Below the pieces are notes generated by a model, which saw only the letters and a list, made by a program, of their open reading frames with translations, was not told the DNA's origin and did no database searches. The position numbers and the translations under genes are program-made. A DNA stretch of 64,000 nt from Stutzerimonas stutzeri (lineage in GTDB: Bacteria; Pseudomonadota; Gammaproteobacteria; Pseudomonadales; Pseudomonadaceae): NCBI GenBank assembly GCA_002339675.1, contig DDKB01000015.1, forward strand, positions 60,793-124,792, read 5' to 3'. Below, in pieces: positions 10,129-18,685 of this stretch. How positions within the stretch are numbered: position 1 is the stretch's first letter; each line of letters opens with the position of its first letter.

Positions 10129-11412
10129 GTGGAGAATCTACACCCCGGCTTTCTGGTCGGCATGCTGGTCTTTCTGCTGCTGTGCTCGGCGTTCTTTTCC
10201 AGCTCCGAGACCGGCATGCTCAGCCTCAACCGCTACCGCCTTCGGCATCGCGCCAAGGAAGGGCACCGCGGCGCCCTGCGCGCCAGCCGGCTGCTGGAAC
10301 GACCGGACCGGCTGCTCGGCACCATCCTGGTCGGCAACAACTTCGTCAATATTCTTGCGTCGTCCATCGCTACGGTGCTGGCAATCAAGCTGTGGGGCGA
10401 AGCCGGTATCGCGGTCGCGACTGTCGGACTGACGATCCTGCTGTTGATCTTTGGCGAGATCACGCCCAAGACCCTCGCCGCCCTGCGTCCCGAGGCCATT
10501 GCCTACCCGGTCAGCCTGCCGCTGCTAATGTTGCAGAAAGTACTGTATCCGCTGGTGGCCTCGCTCAACTGGATCAGCAATGGCCTGCTCCGACTGCTCG
10601 GCACCGACCTGTCGAACAAGGGCAGCGACAGCCTGTCCACCGAGGAACTGCGCAGCGTCGTGCATGAATCGGGCAGCGACATGCCGATGAACCGGCAGAG
10701 CATGCTGCTGGGCATTCTTGATCTGGAAAGGGTCACGGTCGACGACATCATGATTCCACGCAATGAGGTAGCCGGTATCGACCTCGAGGACGACCTGGAA
10801 ACCATCGTGACTCAGTTGCGCACGACGTCGCACACCCGGCTGCCGGTGTTTCGCAAGGACATCAACCAGATCGAGGGCATCGTGCACATGCGCCAGATCG
10901 CGCGATTGCTCAGCCACGACCAGCTGACACGGGAAAGCCTGCTGGCGGCTTGCAACGAGCCTTATTTCATCCCGGAGAACACTCCGCTTTCCACACAGCT
11001 GGTCAATTTCCAGAAGCAGAAACGACGCATCGGCATTGTCGTCGACGAGTATGGCGACGTGCTGGGCATCGTCACCCTGGAAGACATCCTTGAGGAGATC
11101 GTCGGCGAGTTCAGCAACCAGGATGCCTTGCGCAGCCCGGATATCCATCCGCAGGATGACGGCACCCTGGTAATCGACGGCGCGGCGTACCTGCGCGATG
11201 TCAACCGGGCACTCGGCTGGCAGCTGCCCTGCGACGGCCCGAAGACGCTCAACGGCCTGATCACCGAGGCCTTGGAACACATTCCCGACAGCGGCATCTG
11301 CCTGCAGATCCACCCCTACCGCCTGGAGATCTTGCAGGCGGCCGACAATAGGGTCAAAAGCGTGCGCGCCTGGGTCATCGACGAACCCGGCGAAGAGCCC
11401 GGCACCGCCTGA
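10129..11412 (+). CDS. CNNM/CorC-HlyC family transporter-associated protein
   Basis: This 427-residue membrane protein has a DUF21/CNNM transmembrane domain (about 1-190), a tandem CBS pair (about 200-330, with FRKDINQIEGIVHMRQIA and DEYGDVLGIVTLEDILEEIVGE) and a C-terminal CorC_HlyC domain (about 340-427). Family members have been linked to magnesium or cobalt efflux and stress tolerance. It starts with GTG, 13 bp after the CcsA-like gene, so the two are probably co-transcribed. Confidence 0.9.
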   Translation: MENLHPGFLVGMLVFLLLCSAFFSSSETGMLSLNRYRLRHRAKEGHRGALRASRLLERPDRLLGTILVGNNFVNILASSIATVLAIKLWGEAGIAVATVGLTILLLIFGEITPKTLAALRPEAIAYPVSLPLLMLQKVLYPLVASLNWISNGLLRLLGTDLSNKGSDSLSTEELRSVVHESGSDMPMNRQSMLLGILDLERVTVDDIMIPRNEVAGIDLEDDLETIVTQLRTTSHTRLPVFRKDINQIEGIVHMRQIARLLSHDQLTRESLLAACNEPYFIPENTPLSTQLVNFQKQKRRIGIVVDEYGDVLGIVTLEDILEEIVGEFSNQDALRSPDIHPQDDGTLVIDGAAYLRDVNRALGWQLPCDGPKTLNGLITEALEHIPDSGICLQIHPYRLEILQAADNRVKSVRAWVIDEPGEEPGTA

Positions 11413-11437
11413 TCCCTCCTAGAACCAGGCCGGCCGA

Positions 11438-12619
11438 CTAGAGCTGCGTATCGATCGCCGCGGCAGCCCGCACGGCCTTGGCACGCGCGGCCTCGATCGA
11501 GCCATCGCGCGCCAGCGCCACGCCCATCCGCCGCTGTCCGCTGACACCCGGCTTGCCGAACAGCCGCAGCGCCGTGTCAGGCTCGGCCATGGCGGCCGCC
11601 AGGTTGCCAAAGCTCACCTGCCCCGATTCGCCCTTCACCAGCAGCACCGCCGAGGCAGACGGGCCGAACTGCCGAATCGCGGGGACGGGCAGCCCGAGGA
11701 TCGCCCGGGCATGCAGTGCGAACTCGGATAGGTCCTGGGAAATCAGTGTTACCAGACCGGTATCGTGTGGCCGCGGCGATACCTCGCAGAACCAGACCCT
11801 GTCGCCCTTCACGAACAGCTCCACGCCAAACACGCCCTGGCCTCCCAGCGCATCGGTCACGGCCAGCGCAATGCGTTCGGCCTCGGCCATGGCGGTCGGC
11901 GTCATGGGCTGAGGCTGCCAGGACTCGCGATAGTCGCCCCGCTCCTGCCGGTGGCCGACCGGCTCACAGAAACAGGTACCGCCCGCGTGGCGAACCGTGA
12001 GCAGGGTGATCTCATAATCGAACTCGATGAACCCTTCGACGATGACGCGCCCCTTGCCGGCCCGACCACCCGCCTGGGCGTAATCCCACGCGCCGGCGAC
12101 ATCGGCTTCGCTACGCAGGACCGACTGGCCCTTGCCCGACGAGCTCATGACCGGCTTCACCAGGCAGGGATAGCCCAGCGCGGCGACCGCCATACGGCAT
12201 TCTTCCAGCGAGTCGGCGAAGCGGTAGGGTGAGGTAGGCAGGCCCAGCTCTTCGGCTGCCAGCCGGCGGATGCCCTCGCGGTTCATGGTGAGCTGCGCCG
12301 CGCGCGCGGTGGGAATCACCCGATAGCCCTCGCCCTCGAGCTCCACTAGTGTTGCCGTGGCGATCGCCTCGATCTCCGGCACGATGAAATGCGGCTTTTC
12401 CTGCTCGATCACCGCGCGCAACGCTGCCCCATCGAGCATGTCGATGACATGGTGCCGGTGCGCGACCTGCATCGCCGGGGCATTGGCGTAGCGGTCCACG
12501 GCAATCACCTCCACGCCGAGGCGCTGAAGCTCGATGACCAGTTCCTTGCCGAGCTCACCGGAGCCGCAAAGCAGCACCCGCGTAGCGCTGGGCGATAAAG
12601 GTGTACCAATGCGCGGCAT
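11438..12619 (-). CDS. purT: formate-dependent GAR transformylase
   Basis: PurT makes formylglycinamide ribonucleotide from GAR, formate and ATP, the folate-independent version of the third purine step. The 393-residue ATP-grasp protein has an N-terminal preATP-grasp region (VLLCGSGELGKELVIELQRL), the SSSGKGQSV ATP loop and a Mg-binding VWFCEVSPRPHDTGLVTL segment. It converges on the CorC-like gene. purL lies in the same window and purU, which supplies formate from formyl-THF, is at 48474-49325. Confidence 0.96.
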   Translation of the reverse strand: MPRIGTPLSPSATRVLLCGSGELGKELVIELQRLGVEVIAVDRYANAPAMQVAHRHHVIDMLDGAALRAVIEQEKPHFIVPEIEAIATATLVELEGEGYRVIPTARAAQLTMNREGIRRLAAEELGLPTSPYRFADSLEECRMAVAALGYPCLVKPVMSSSGKGQSVLRSEADVAGAWDYAQAGGRAGKGRVIVEGFIEFDYEITLLTVRHAGGTCFCEPVGHRQERGDYRESWQPQPMTPTAMAEAERIALAVTDALGGQGVFGVELFVKGDRVWFCEVSPRPHDTGLVTLISQDLSEFALHARAILGLPVPAIRQFGPSASAVLLVKGESGQVSFGNLAAAMAEPDTALRLFGKPGVSGQRRMGVALARDGSIEAARAKAVRAAAAIDTQL

Positions 12620-12667
12620 GTTGTTCCTCGTTATGCAAACCCTGAAAAGACCAGAAGCACGCCGCTG

Positions 12668-12859
12668 CTAGAACAGCAGTCCGGCTGCACGCGCGCGCTC
12701 CTGGCAACGCTCGAGCACCTCGAGCCGCTCGCGGTTGTCCATCCGACTCCAGCGGCGGATTTCGTCGATGCTGCGCTGGCAACCACTGCATCGATCGGCT
12801 TCGTCCAGTGCACAGATGCTCGCGCAGGGCGAAGCCACCGGTTTCTCCCCTGCGCTCAA
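12668..12859 (-). CDS. DUF1289 family small cysteine protein
   Basis: This 63-residue protein has the DUF1289 signature: four cysteines (12, 16, 24, 27) in SPCASICALDEADRCSGC followed by a helical EIRRWSRMDNRERLEVL segment. The family is widespread in proteobacteria, probably metal-binding, of unknown function. Its start overlaps the stop of the gamma-carbonic-anhydrase gene by ATGA, so the two are translationally coupled and it is the last gene of a three-gene run that starts with the Nudix gene. Confidence 0.85.
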   Translation of the reverse strand: MSAGEKPVASPCASICALDEADRCSGCQRSIDEIRRWSRMDNRERLEVLERCQERARAAGLLF

Positions 12860-13380
12860 TCGACCTGCTCCGCCAGATCACGCGCGTAGCGCTGGGCGTT
12901 GTGCACGTAGTGCGCCGCGCTCGCCTCGAGCATCTTCTTCTGTTGCTCGGTCAGTTCGCGCACCACCTTACCGGGCGAACCCACGACCAGCGAGCCGTCC
13001 GGGATCTCCTTGCCCTCGGCGATCAGCGTATTGGCGCCGATGATGCAGTACTTGCCGATCTTCGCGCCGTTGAGGATCACCGCATTGATGCCCACCAGGC
13101 TGTAGTCGCCCACGCTGCAGCCATGCAGCATGGCGTTATGGCCGACCGTCACGCCGGTGCCCAGCGTCAACGGATGCCCCATGTCGGTATGCATGACACT
13201 GCCGTCCTGCACGTTGCTGTTTTCGCCGATATGGATCAGCTCGTTGTCGCCGCGCAGCACCGCACCGAACCAGACGCTGGCGCCCGCCTCCAGGCGGATC
13301 TTGCCGATCAGCGTGGCCGTGGGCGCGACCCAGCTCTGCGGATGGGTTTGGACGAGGGCGTCACCCAGGCGGTATTTCAT
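12856..13380 (-). CDS. gamma-class carbonic anhydrase-like left-handed beta-helix protein
   Basis: This 174-residue protein is built of hexapeptide repeats (left-handed parallel beta-helix) in the YrdA/PaaY/gamma-carbonic-anhydrase family. Likely metal ligands are His residues in VMHTDMGHPL and VGHNAMLHGC. A C-terminal helix (TEQQKKMLEASAAHYVHNA) packs against the helix in relatives. The start at 13380 has AGGTGA about six bases upstream. Catalysis is unproven for many relatives, so enzyme activity is only inferred. Confidence 0.88.
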   Translation of the reverse strand: MKYRLGDALVQTHPQSWVAPTATLIGKIRLEAGASVWFGAVLRGDNELIHIGENSNVQDGSVMHTDMGHPLTLGTGVTVGHNAMLHGCSVGDYSLVGINAVILNGAKIGKYCIIGANTLIAEGKEIPDGSLVVGSPGKVVRELTEQQKKMLEASAAHYVHNAQRYARDLAEQVD

Positions 13381-13385
13381 GCGCA

Positions 13386-14000
13386 TCACCTTTTTTTATG
13401 GTTCAGATCGATAAACGAAGCGGGCGGACGGCGCATCTCGATACCGGCGTCATACACCAGATTCACCAACTCGACGATCATGATCGCCGTCAGCCCCCAG
13501 ATCTTGTAACCGCCGTAGCGGTAGGAGGGAACGTACCAGGCGCCACCCTGATAATCGATGCGATGAGTCACCTCGCGCGCGTCCTGACAGAAGAACTCCA
13601 GCGGCACGGAAAATACCGAGGCGATCTCCGCATCGTTGGCCCGATATTCGACGTAGTCCGGCACGATGCCGACATAGGGCGTGACGTGAATGCCGTGCAG
13701 CGACACCAGGCTGCTGAGCGGCCCGACCACCTCGACCATGCCCGGCACCAGCCCGACTTCTTCCTCGGCCTCGCGCAACGCTGTGTGGATCAGGTCCCGG
13801 TCCTCCGGATCACGTCTGCCACCGGGGAAAGCGACTTCGCCGCCGTGGGTCGACAGGCCGCTGGCGCGAAGGGTCAGCACCAGCTCGGGCGAGGAAGTAC
13901 GGGTGATCGGCATCAGCACGGCCGCTTCGGGCATGCGACCTTCGGGCTCCAGAAGGTGCGGGGAGTAATCGCGCACGCGTTGGAGAATCGTGTCCAGCAT
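13386..14000 (-). CDS. Nudix CoA pyrophosphatase-type hydrolase (NudL/YeaB-like)
   Basis: This 204-residue Nudix hydrolase has the box GGRRDPEDRDLIHTALREAE continuing into EEVGL, and the upstream VAFPGG and LTLRASGLSTHGGE context typical of the coenzyme A pyrophosphatase subfamily. The start at 14000 (MLDTILQRVRDYSPHLL) has AGAGAAG just upstream; the longer open frame begins with unrelated sequence. Five bases separate it from the carbonic-anhydrase-like gene, so it probably leads that operon. Confidence 0.88.
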   Translation of the reverse strand: MLDTILQRVRDYSPHLLEPEGRMPEAAVLMPITRTSSPELVLTLRASGLSTHGGEVAFPGGRRDPEDRDLIHTALREAEEEVGLVPGMVEVVGPLSSLVSLHGIHVTPYVGIVPDYVEYRANDAEIASVFSVPLEFFCQDAREVTHRIDYQGGAWYVPSYRYGGYKIWGLTAIMIVELVNLVYDAGIEMRRPPASFIDLNHKKR

Positions 14001-14172
14001 GAAACTTCTCTTTCTGTCTTTGACAGGCATCATGGCATGAATCATCGAAGCGCCCAAGACGGTCAAAGGCGAAACGCGGCAAGCCGGGCGACCCTGCCCG
14101 ATCGGCCACGCCGCGCTGCCGAAACCGACACGACCGGGCGCTGGCGTCCGGCTCTCACCACAAGGAAACCCC

Positions 14173-14727
14173 ATGAACTATTGCAGCCAGTGCGGCCATG
14201 CCATCGTGCAGCAGATCCCGGCCGGGGATAACCGGCTCCGTTTCGTCTGCGGCACCTGCGGTACCGTGCACTACCAGAACCCGCGCATCGTTGCGGGTTG
14301 CCTGCCGGTCTGGGGCGACCGGGTGCTGCTGTGCCGTCGCGCGATCGATCCGCGCCGCGGCTTCTGGACGCTGCCGGCCGGTTTCATGGAGAACGGCGAA
14401 ACCGTGCAGGCGGCAGCTGCGCGCGAGACGCTCGAGGAAGCCTGCGCCGAGGTCGGCGACCTGCAGCTCTATACCCTGTTCGACCTGCCGCACATCAATC
14501 AGGTCTATGTGTTCTACCGCGCCGAATTGCTCGAGCCGGTTTTTCGGGCCGGCGAAGAAAGTCTCGAGGTGGCGCTTTTCCGGGAAGCCGAAATCCCTTG
14601 GTCAGCGCTGGCTTTCCCGACCGTAGGCCGTACCCTAGAATACTTTTTCGCCGACCGGGTGCAGCAGACCTTCCCGGTGCGCAACGAGGCCATCGATCCC
14701 ATGCGGATGGCGCGCAAACAGGTCTGA
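14173..14727 (+). CDS. zinc-ribbon Nudix hydrolase (NudC-like)
   Basis: This 184-residue protein has an N-terminal zinc ribbon (Cys4, Cys7, Cys26, Cys29 in MNYCSQCGHA and FVCGTCGTVHYQNP) and a Nudix box (GFMENGETVQ followed by AAARETLEEACAEV). This is the arrangement of the NADH-pyrophosphatase/decapping (NudC) branch, but without the long N-terminal domain of true NudC. Substrate is therefore not assignable. It is divergent from the NudL-like gene. Confidence 0.87.
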   Translation: MNYCSQCGHAIVQQIPAGDNRLRFVCGTCGTVHYQNPRIVAGCLPVWGDRVLLCRRAIDPRRGFWTLPAGFMENGETVQAAAARETLEEACAEVGDLQLYTLFDLPHINQVYVFYRAELLEPVFRAGEESLEVALFREAEIPWSALAFPTVGRTLEYFFADRVQQTFPVRNEAIDPMRMARKQV

Positions 14728-14753
14728 TGCCGTAAGGATTCAGGAACGACCCA

Positions 14754-15254
14754 ATGCGCTGGCTGCTAGCGATCTGCTGTTTCATCTTTGCCAACCTGTC
14801 CCACGCCACTGCCGCGCCCATGCTCGACGACACCTTTATCGACAAGGTGCTGGTGGTCAAATCAGAGCGCCGGCTAGATCTGATCAGCCGCGGGGTCACC
14901 ATGAAGAGCTACCGCGTCTCGCTGGGCAAGCAACAGGGTCCCAAGCAGCGCGAAGGGGATCAGCGCACCCCTGAAGGCCTCTACTGGATTGACTGGCGCA
15001 AGACCTCGGACAAGTACAACCTGGCCATGCACATCTCCTACCCGAACGCCCGCGACCTTGCACGGGCCAGCCGCGAAGGGATGCGCCCCGGCAGCATGAT
15101 CATGCTCCACGGCACCCCGCTGGACGACGAGTACCCCGAGTGGTATTTCCATACCCTGGACTGGACCGAGGGCTGCATTGCCCTAAAGAACGATGACATG
15201 CGCGAGATATGGAACCTGGTCAAGGACGGCACGCTGATCGAGATCCGCCCCTGA
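14754..15254 (+). CDS. secreted L,D-transpeptidase (YkuD domain)
   Basis: This 166-residue exported protein has a signal peptide (MRWLLAICCFIFANLSHATA) and an L,D-transpeptidase/YkuD catalytic core with His119 in IMLHGTPLDD and the nucleophile Cys141 in DWTEGCIALKNDDM. Enzymes of this class form 3-3 cross-links in peptidoglycan, attach lipoproteins or cleave such bonds. It starts 26 bp after the Nudix gene and may share its transcript. Confidence 0.9.
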   Translation: MRWLLAICCFIFANLSHATAAPMLDDTFIDKVLVVKSERRLDLISRGVTMKSYRVSLGKQQGPKQREGDQRTPEGLYWIDWRKTSDKYNLAMHISYPNARDLARASREGMRPGSMIMLHGTPLDDEYPEWYFHTLDWTEGCIALKNDDMREIWNLVKDGTLIEIRP

Positions 15255-15301
15255 GCCGCACGCCAGGCGTGAACCGGCTTATCCACGCACACCGGACCCC
15301 C

Positions 15302-15751
15302 ATGACCAAGACGCCCCCGGACGACCAGCTGCTGCTGGATAACCAGCTGTGTTTCGCCCTTTACTCCGCATCCCTGCAGATGACCAAGGCCTACAAGCCA
15401 CTGCTCCAGCAGATCGGCCTGACCTATCCGCAATACCTGGCGATGCTGGTGCTGTGGGAGCGCGACGGGATCACTGTCAGCGAAATCAGTGCACGCCTGC
15501 TGACCGAGCCCGGCTCCTTGACCCCCCTGCTCAAGCGCCTGGAGACCGAGGGGCTGATCAGGCGGACGCGGCGCAGCGCGGACGAACGTGTCGTTGAGCT
15601 GCACCTGACCGATGCCGGACGCGCCCTGCACGAGCGCGCCCGGCCCTTTCCAAGCTGCATGAGCGAATGCGCAGGACTGTCCCCCGACGCGTTGCGGGCG
15701 CTGCGCAACCAGCTGGCGGCGCTGCGCGACGCGCTTCTGGGCGCGCGCTGA
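15302..15751 (+). CDS. ohrR: MarR-family organic peroxide sensor OhrR
   Basis: This 149-residue winged-helix repressor is of the OhrR branch of MarR. The single reactive cysteine expected near the N-terminus is present (Cys17 in LLLDNQLCFALYSA), followed by the DNA-binding LTEPGSLTPLLKRLETEGLI and wing RRSADERVVELHLTDAG. In the family, oxidation of this cysteine by organic peroxides releases repression of ohr. The ohr gene lies 118 bp downstream on the same strand, which supports the call. Confidence 0.93.
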   Translation: MTKTPPDDQLLLDNQLCFALYSASLQMTKAYKPLLQQIGLTYPQYLAMLVLWERDGITVSEISARLLTEPGSLTPLLKRLETEGLIRRTRRSADERVVELHLTDAGRALHERARPFPSCMSECAGLSPDALRALRNQLAALRDALLGAR

Positions 15752-15799
15752 GCACAGCCCCACCCGCCATGGCCTGCCCGGTGCGTGCAGCCGATTATC

Positions 15800-15809
15800 T
15801 TGCGCGCAA
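15800..15809. promoter_or_regulatory. candidate OhrR operator
   Basis: TTGCGCGCAA is a perfect 10-bp palindrome in the ohrR-ohr intergenic space, followed by AACTATTAACGCGCTAGG, where a second partial half-site (ACGCGC) appears. Position and symmetry suit a MarR-type dimer site 60 bp before ohr. Binding is inference. Confidence 0.4.
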
Positions 15810-15869
15810 ACTATTAACGCGCTAGGTTTGTCGCCGTACCACGTCCGAACCTCACGAAAGGAACACGCC

Positions 15870-16298
15870 ATGCAGAGCATCAAAGCCCTCTACACCGCCA
15901 CCGCTACCGCCAAGGGAGGCCGTGACGGCCGCGCCGCCACGCCGGACGGCGCGCTCGATGTAAAACTGTCGACGCCGCGCGAACTGGGCGGCCAGGGCGG
16001 CGACGGCACCAATCCTGAGCAGCTGTTCGCCGCCGGCTATTCGGCCTGCTTCATCGGCGCACTGAAGTTCACCGCAGGACAGCTCAAGCAGGCGCTGCCG
16101 GCCGACACAGCGGTGACCGGCAAGGTGGGTATCGGCCAGATTCCCGGAGGGTTCGGGCTGGAAGTGGAACTGAATGTCAGCCTGCCAGGCATGGACCAGG
16201 CCACGGCCGACAAGCTGACCGAGGCGGCGCACCAGGTATGCCCCTACTCGAACGCGACGCGTAGCAACATCGAGGTGCGCCTGAACGTCACGGTGTGA
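15870..16298 (+). CDS. ohr: organic hydroperoxide resistance protein Ohr
   Basis: Ohr is a cytosolic thiol peroxidase that reduces organic hydroperoxides. The 142-residue OsmC/Ohr fold protein has both catalytic cysteines (Cys60 in GYSACFIGALKF and Cys124 in HQVCPYSNATR) and the family N-terminus MQSIKALYTATATAKGGRDG. The start at 15870 has GAAAGGAA upstream. Regulation by the adjacent OhrR is expected. Confidence 0.96.
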   Translation: MQSIKALYTATATAKGGRDGRAATPDGALDVKLSTPRELGGQGGDGTNPEQLFAAGYSACFIGALKFTAGQLKQALPADTAVTGKVGIGQIPGGFGLEVELNVSLPGMDQATADKLTEAAHQVCPYSNATRSNIEVRLNVTV

Positions 16299-16346
16299 AC
16301 CCCATACCCGTTCGACCGAGGCGCCTGCGGGCGTCTCGGCAGCGGA

Positions 16347-16664
16347 TCAGAACTGCATGTCGGTCAGCCGCCAGACATCGAATGCCGGCGTCTCGTAGGG
16401 ATGAGCGCGCTTGAGCGCCTTGACGCTGTCGTGAATGACGTCGTCGGCCACCACCAGCTCCACTTTCCACTCCGCCACCAGCTGCAGCTGACCGGCCTGG
16501 CCCAGGTAAGGCTGACTGCCCTCTAGTGGGCGATACTGCCCCTGCCCGAGCACCTGCCAGCAACAGCTGTCATAGGCGCCGATGCGTCCCGCACCGGCAG
16601 CGAAAATTGCCTGTTTGACCGCGTCCAGATGGCTCTCCGGCACGTAGAAACACAGCTTGTACAT
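16347..16664 (-). CDS. NIF3/YqfO-like protein at the element insertion site
   Basis: This 105-residue protein (MYKLCFYVPESHLDAVKQAI to HPYETPAFDVWRLTDM) is the small stand-alone NIF3/YqfO-type domain found in many proteobacteria; its role is unknown. Its first 20 bases form the left attachment repeat of the 11-kb element. The coding frame is intact, but everything upstream of the ATG now belongs to the element, including the ribosome site (AAGGTGATTT before ATG). The native upstream region with GGGAG now sits at 27683 and beyond, next to purL. Expression in the lysogenised state therefore depends on element sequence. Confidence 0.88.
   Translation of the reverse strand: MYKLCFYVPESHLDAVKQAIFAAGAGRIGAYDSCCWQVLGQGQYRPLEGSQPYLGQAGQLQLVAEWKVELVVADDVIHDSVKALKRAHPYETPAFDVWRLTDMQF
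16645..16664 (+). repeat. attL, left copy of the 20-bp attachment repeat
   Basis: TAGAAACACAGCTTGTACAT is identical to 27663-27682 and lies in the same orientation. It is the reverse complement of the first 20 coding bases of the NIF3-like gene. The three bases before a one-base mismatch (CAC) also match, so the shared core may extend to 24 bp with one difference. Confidence 0.93.
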
Positions 16665-16718
16665 AAATCACCTTGTAAGCCAGTAAACATGCGGCCTCAC
16701 TGTGTTCCGCTATGCTTT

Positions 16719-16752
16719 TGGGTAGAAATAATGCGTAGAATCGCTGGGTAGA
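16719..16752 (+). repeat. three octamer repeats with 13-bp period, candidate integrase arm sites
   Basis: TGGGTAGA (16719), TGCGTAGA (16732) and TGGGTAGA (16745) start exactly 13 bases apart between attL and the integrase gene. A fourth copy, TGCGTAGA, lies at 27584-27591 near attR, and the att core itself contains GTAGAAA. Clustered short direct repeats inside both ends are what integrase arm-type sites look like; binding is inferred. Confidence 0.5.
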
Positions 16753-16769
16753 CCTGACGGGACGCCAGT

Positions 16770-18257
16770 ATGCCAGCCAAGCCGAACCATCTCATTCAAC
16801 GTGGAACCACTTACCACGTTCGCCTTGATATACCTCAAGACCTACGGCCTGCCTTTGGCAACCGCAAGATTCTCAGCAAAAGCTTGAAAACTGGCGATAA
16901 GACGCTGGCTCGTGAGCTTGCGGCCACACAAATTGGACATTGGAAATCGCAATTTCGCGCAATACGTGACGAGAAACTTAAACGCGGCGATCTTTGGCGA
17001 GAAGAGGCTTTCGAGGCGTCGAAGGCGATGGCTGAGCATGTGCAGACAAGGACACTCCAGCTTGCCGGCATCTCCCAACACCCCGAACCGACCCCCGAGC
17101 AATTAGCGGAAGCAGAAGCGGAGGCGGAACGAGTGCATAAGGAATTAGCGGGACAAGGGTTCACGCCATCCGGCCCCGCTTTCAGGTTCGATATCAGAGA
17201 CAAACCACTTACCGAGCAAGTCGGTCAACTCAAGGCTTTCGCAGAGTGGGCATCACAGGCATCAGCCCGCCGCCTCGCTCAGCAATACAATGTGACCGAC
17301 TCTAAGGAGCTACAAGCCATCCTTGCGGACCACAGAACGTACAAGCCCAAGTCACCAATCAGTAAAAGCTTACAAGAGCGATTTGCTGCCCACCTTGCCA
17401 CCCAGTCAGATAACGAGCGCACCCGTAGCGTTGCCCTGTCTAAGATAAAAGCATTCAGCGATTGGCTAACAGCGGAAGGCAAGCCCCTCGACTTCGATAG
17501 CGTTGCCGAATACCTCGATGTTGTCGGCTCCAATGCTCAGACCCGAAAAGGTCACCTATGGGCACTGCGCAAAATCTGGCGGTGGGCAATCAAGTACGAC
17601 GCTCCATTTCGCGATCAATTCAGAAGTGCGGCGGACCCCTTCACAGGGCATGAGCACGCTCGTGTTGGTGCCACTGCTGGAGGGAGCTGGGCAGCGTACA
17701 CAAGAGAAGAAGCTGAGCAGCTACACCGTGCAGCAGCGAACAAAGACAAAGACCTTGCTGACCTGATCGCCTTTGCCTGCTACACAGGCTGCCGCATCGA
17801 AGAGCTTGGCCGTATCAGCACCAACAGCACCATGTTTGAGAATGGTGTGCCTGTTGGCTTCATGGTTGACGACGCAAAGACAGCAGCGGGCATCCGGACG
17901 TTACCGATTGCGGACAGGCTCCTTCCTTTATACAGGGCACGGCTTGAACTGGCAGAGAAGAACAATGGCTACCTGTTCCAGGGTAACGACAAAACAAAAT
18001 CAGGCATCAGGCTGAACGCATTGTCGCAGCGGTTCACCAAGCTTAAGCGTGCACAGGGATTCAGCGACCGGCACGTATTCCACAGCTTCCGCAAATGCAC
18101 CGCCACTCAGCTGCAACAGGCTGGCGTGTCGCCTCTGATAATCCCCGCTCTACTTGGCCATGAGGTGGGGCATATCTCTTTTGATGTCTACTCGTCGGGT
18201 GCTTCGATGACTCAGAAAACAGAAGCAATCAATACACTGTCTTTCGCCTTCCCCTAA
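16770..18257 (+). CDS. tyrosine integrase of the element
   Basis: This 495-residue phage-type integrase has an N-terminal arm-binding region (HLIQRGTTYHVRLDIPQDLR), a long helical linker (about 60-190), a core-binding domain (about 195-300) and a catalytic domain with the full set: Arg342 (YTGCRIEEL), Lys370, His438 and Arg441 (HSFRKC), His464 (LLGHEVGHIS) and Tyr474. It starts 105 bp inside attL and points into the element. It should catalyse insertion into and excision from the NIF3-like gene. No separate excisionase is obvious; the small ribbon-helix-helix-like proteins are candidates. Confidence 0.95.
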   Translation: MPAKPNHLIQRGTTYHVRLDIPQDLRPAFGNRKILSKSLKTGDKTLARELAATQIGHWKSQFRAIRDEKLKRGDLWREEAFEASKAMAEHVQTRTLQLAGISQHPEPTPEQLAEAEAEAERVHKELAGQGFTPSGPAFRFDIRDKPLTEQVGQLKAFAEWASQASARRLAQQYNVTDSKELQAILADHRTYKPKSPISKSLQERFAAHLATQSDNERTRSVALSKIKAFSDWLTAEGKPLDFDSVAEYLDVVGSNAQTRKGHLWALRKIWRWAIKYDAPFRDQFRSAADPFTGHEHARVGATAGGSWAAYTREEAEQLHRAAANKDKDLADLIAFACYTGCRIEELGRISTNSTMFENGVPVGFMVDDAKTAAGIRTLPIADRLLPLYRARLELAEKNNGYLFQGNDKTKSGIRLNALSQRFTKLKRAQGFSDRHVFHSFRKCTATQLQQAGVSPLIIPALLGHEVGHISFDVYSSGASMTQKTEAINTLSFAFP

Positions 18258-18600
18258 ACATCGAACGGAACAGGGGTTTTAGTGGGGAAATTCGGAGCTA
18301 AAAACGACGATAGGCATTTACTGCTACCTATGTAGCTCTACAAGCATATAAAGCGATTTAACGCGCTGTAGCATAGGACTTTCACAATTTATAGAAACGC
18401 GCAAGTTTTTGTTTGTCTATCTAACTTTTAATGTTAGAATATTTCCCTCGCCTTTTTTCTTGGTGAGGTTCAGACGGCTTATCAGCAAAAGCACACCACA
18501 ACCTTATAAGAGTTGAATGGGCACACTACCGTTCGTCGGATATGATTACAAAGTGAAAAATAATTAATAACGTTTAAAAGCACTACAACCCTTATAACAT
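18258..18600. other. AT-rich spacer after the integrase
   Basis: No convincing gene lies here; open frames lack ribosome sites and family features. The only structure I see is a seven-base stem, CCTCGCC (18446-18452) with GGTGAGG (18462-18468), around a nine-base pyrimidine loop, about 190 bp after the integrase stop. It could end the integrase transcript but has no T run after it. Confidence 0.5.
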
Positions 18601-18608
18601 CGGGCTTA

Positions 18609-18641
18609 CAGCAACTAAGGTCGCACTGAACAGCAACTAAG
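18609..18641 (+). repeat. 11-bp direct repeat upstream of an element promoter
   Basis: CAGCAACTAAG occurs at 18609-18619 and again at 18631-18641, 22 bp apart (two helical turns). It lies 16 bp before a TTGACA -35 box, a position suited to a regulator that binds on one face of the DNA. Confidence 0.5.
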
Positions 18642-18656
18642 TGAACAGTCACTATA

Positions 18657-18685
18657 TTGACAAAATGCACTTTCCGGGTTAACAT
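18657..18685 (+). promoter_or_regulatory. candidate element promoter P1
   Basis: TTGACA (18657-18662) is followed after 17 bases by TAACAT (18680-18685); CATAAT overlaps as an alternative. The perfect -35 and nearby 11-bp repeats make it the best regulated-promoter candidate in the element. No start codon follows soon after. Confidence 0.45.

Noticed and set aside
16645..16664. Integration in a tRNA gene
   Set aside because: No tRNA cloverleaf is present; the repeat is the coding start of the NIF3-like gene.
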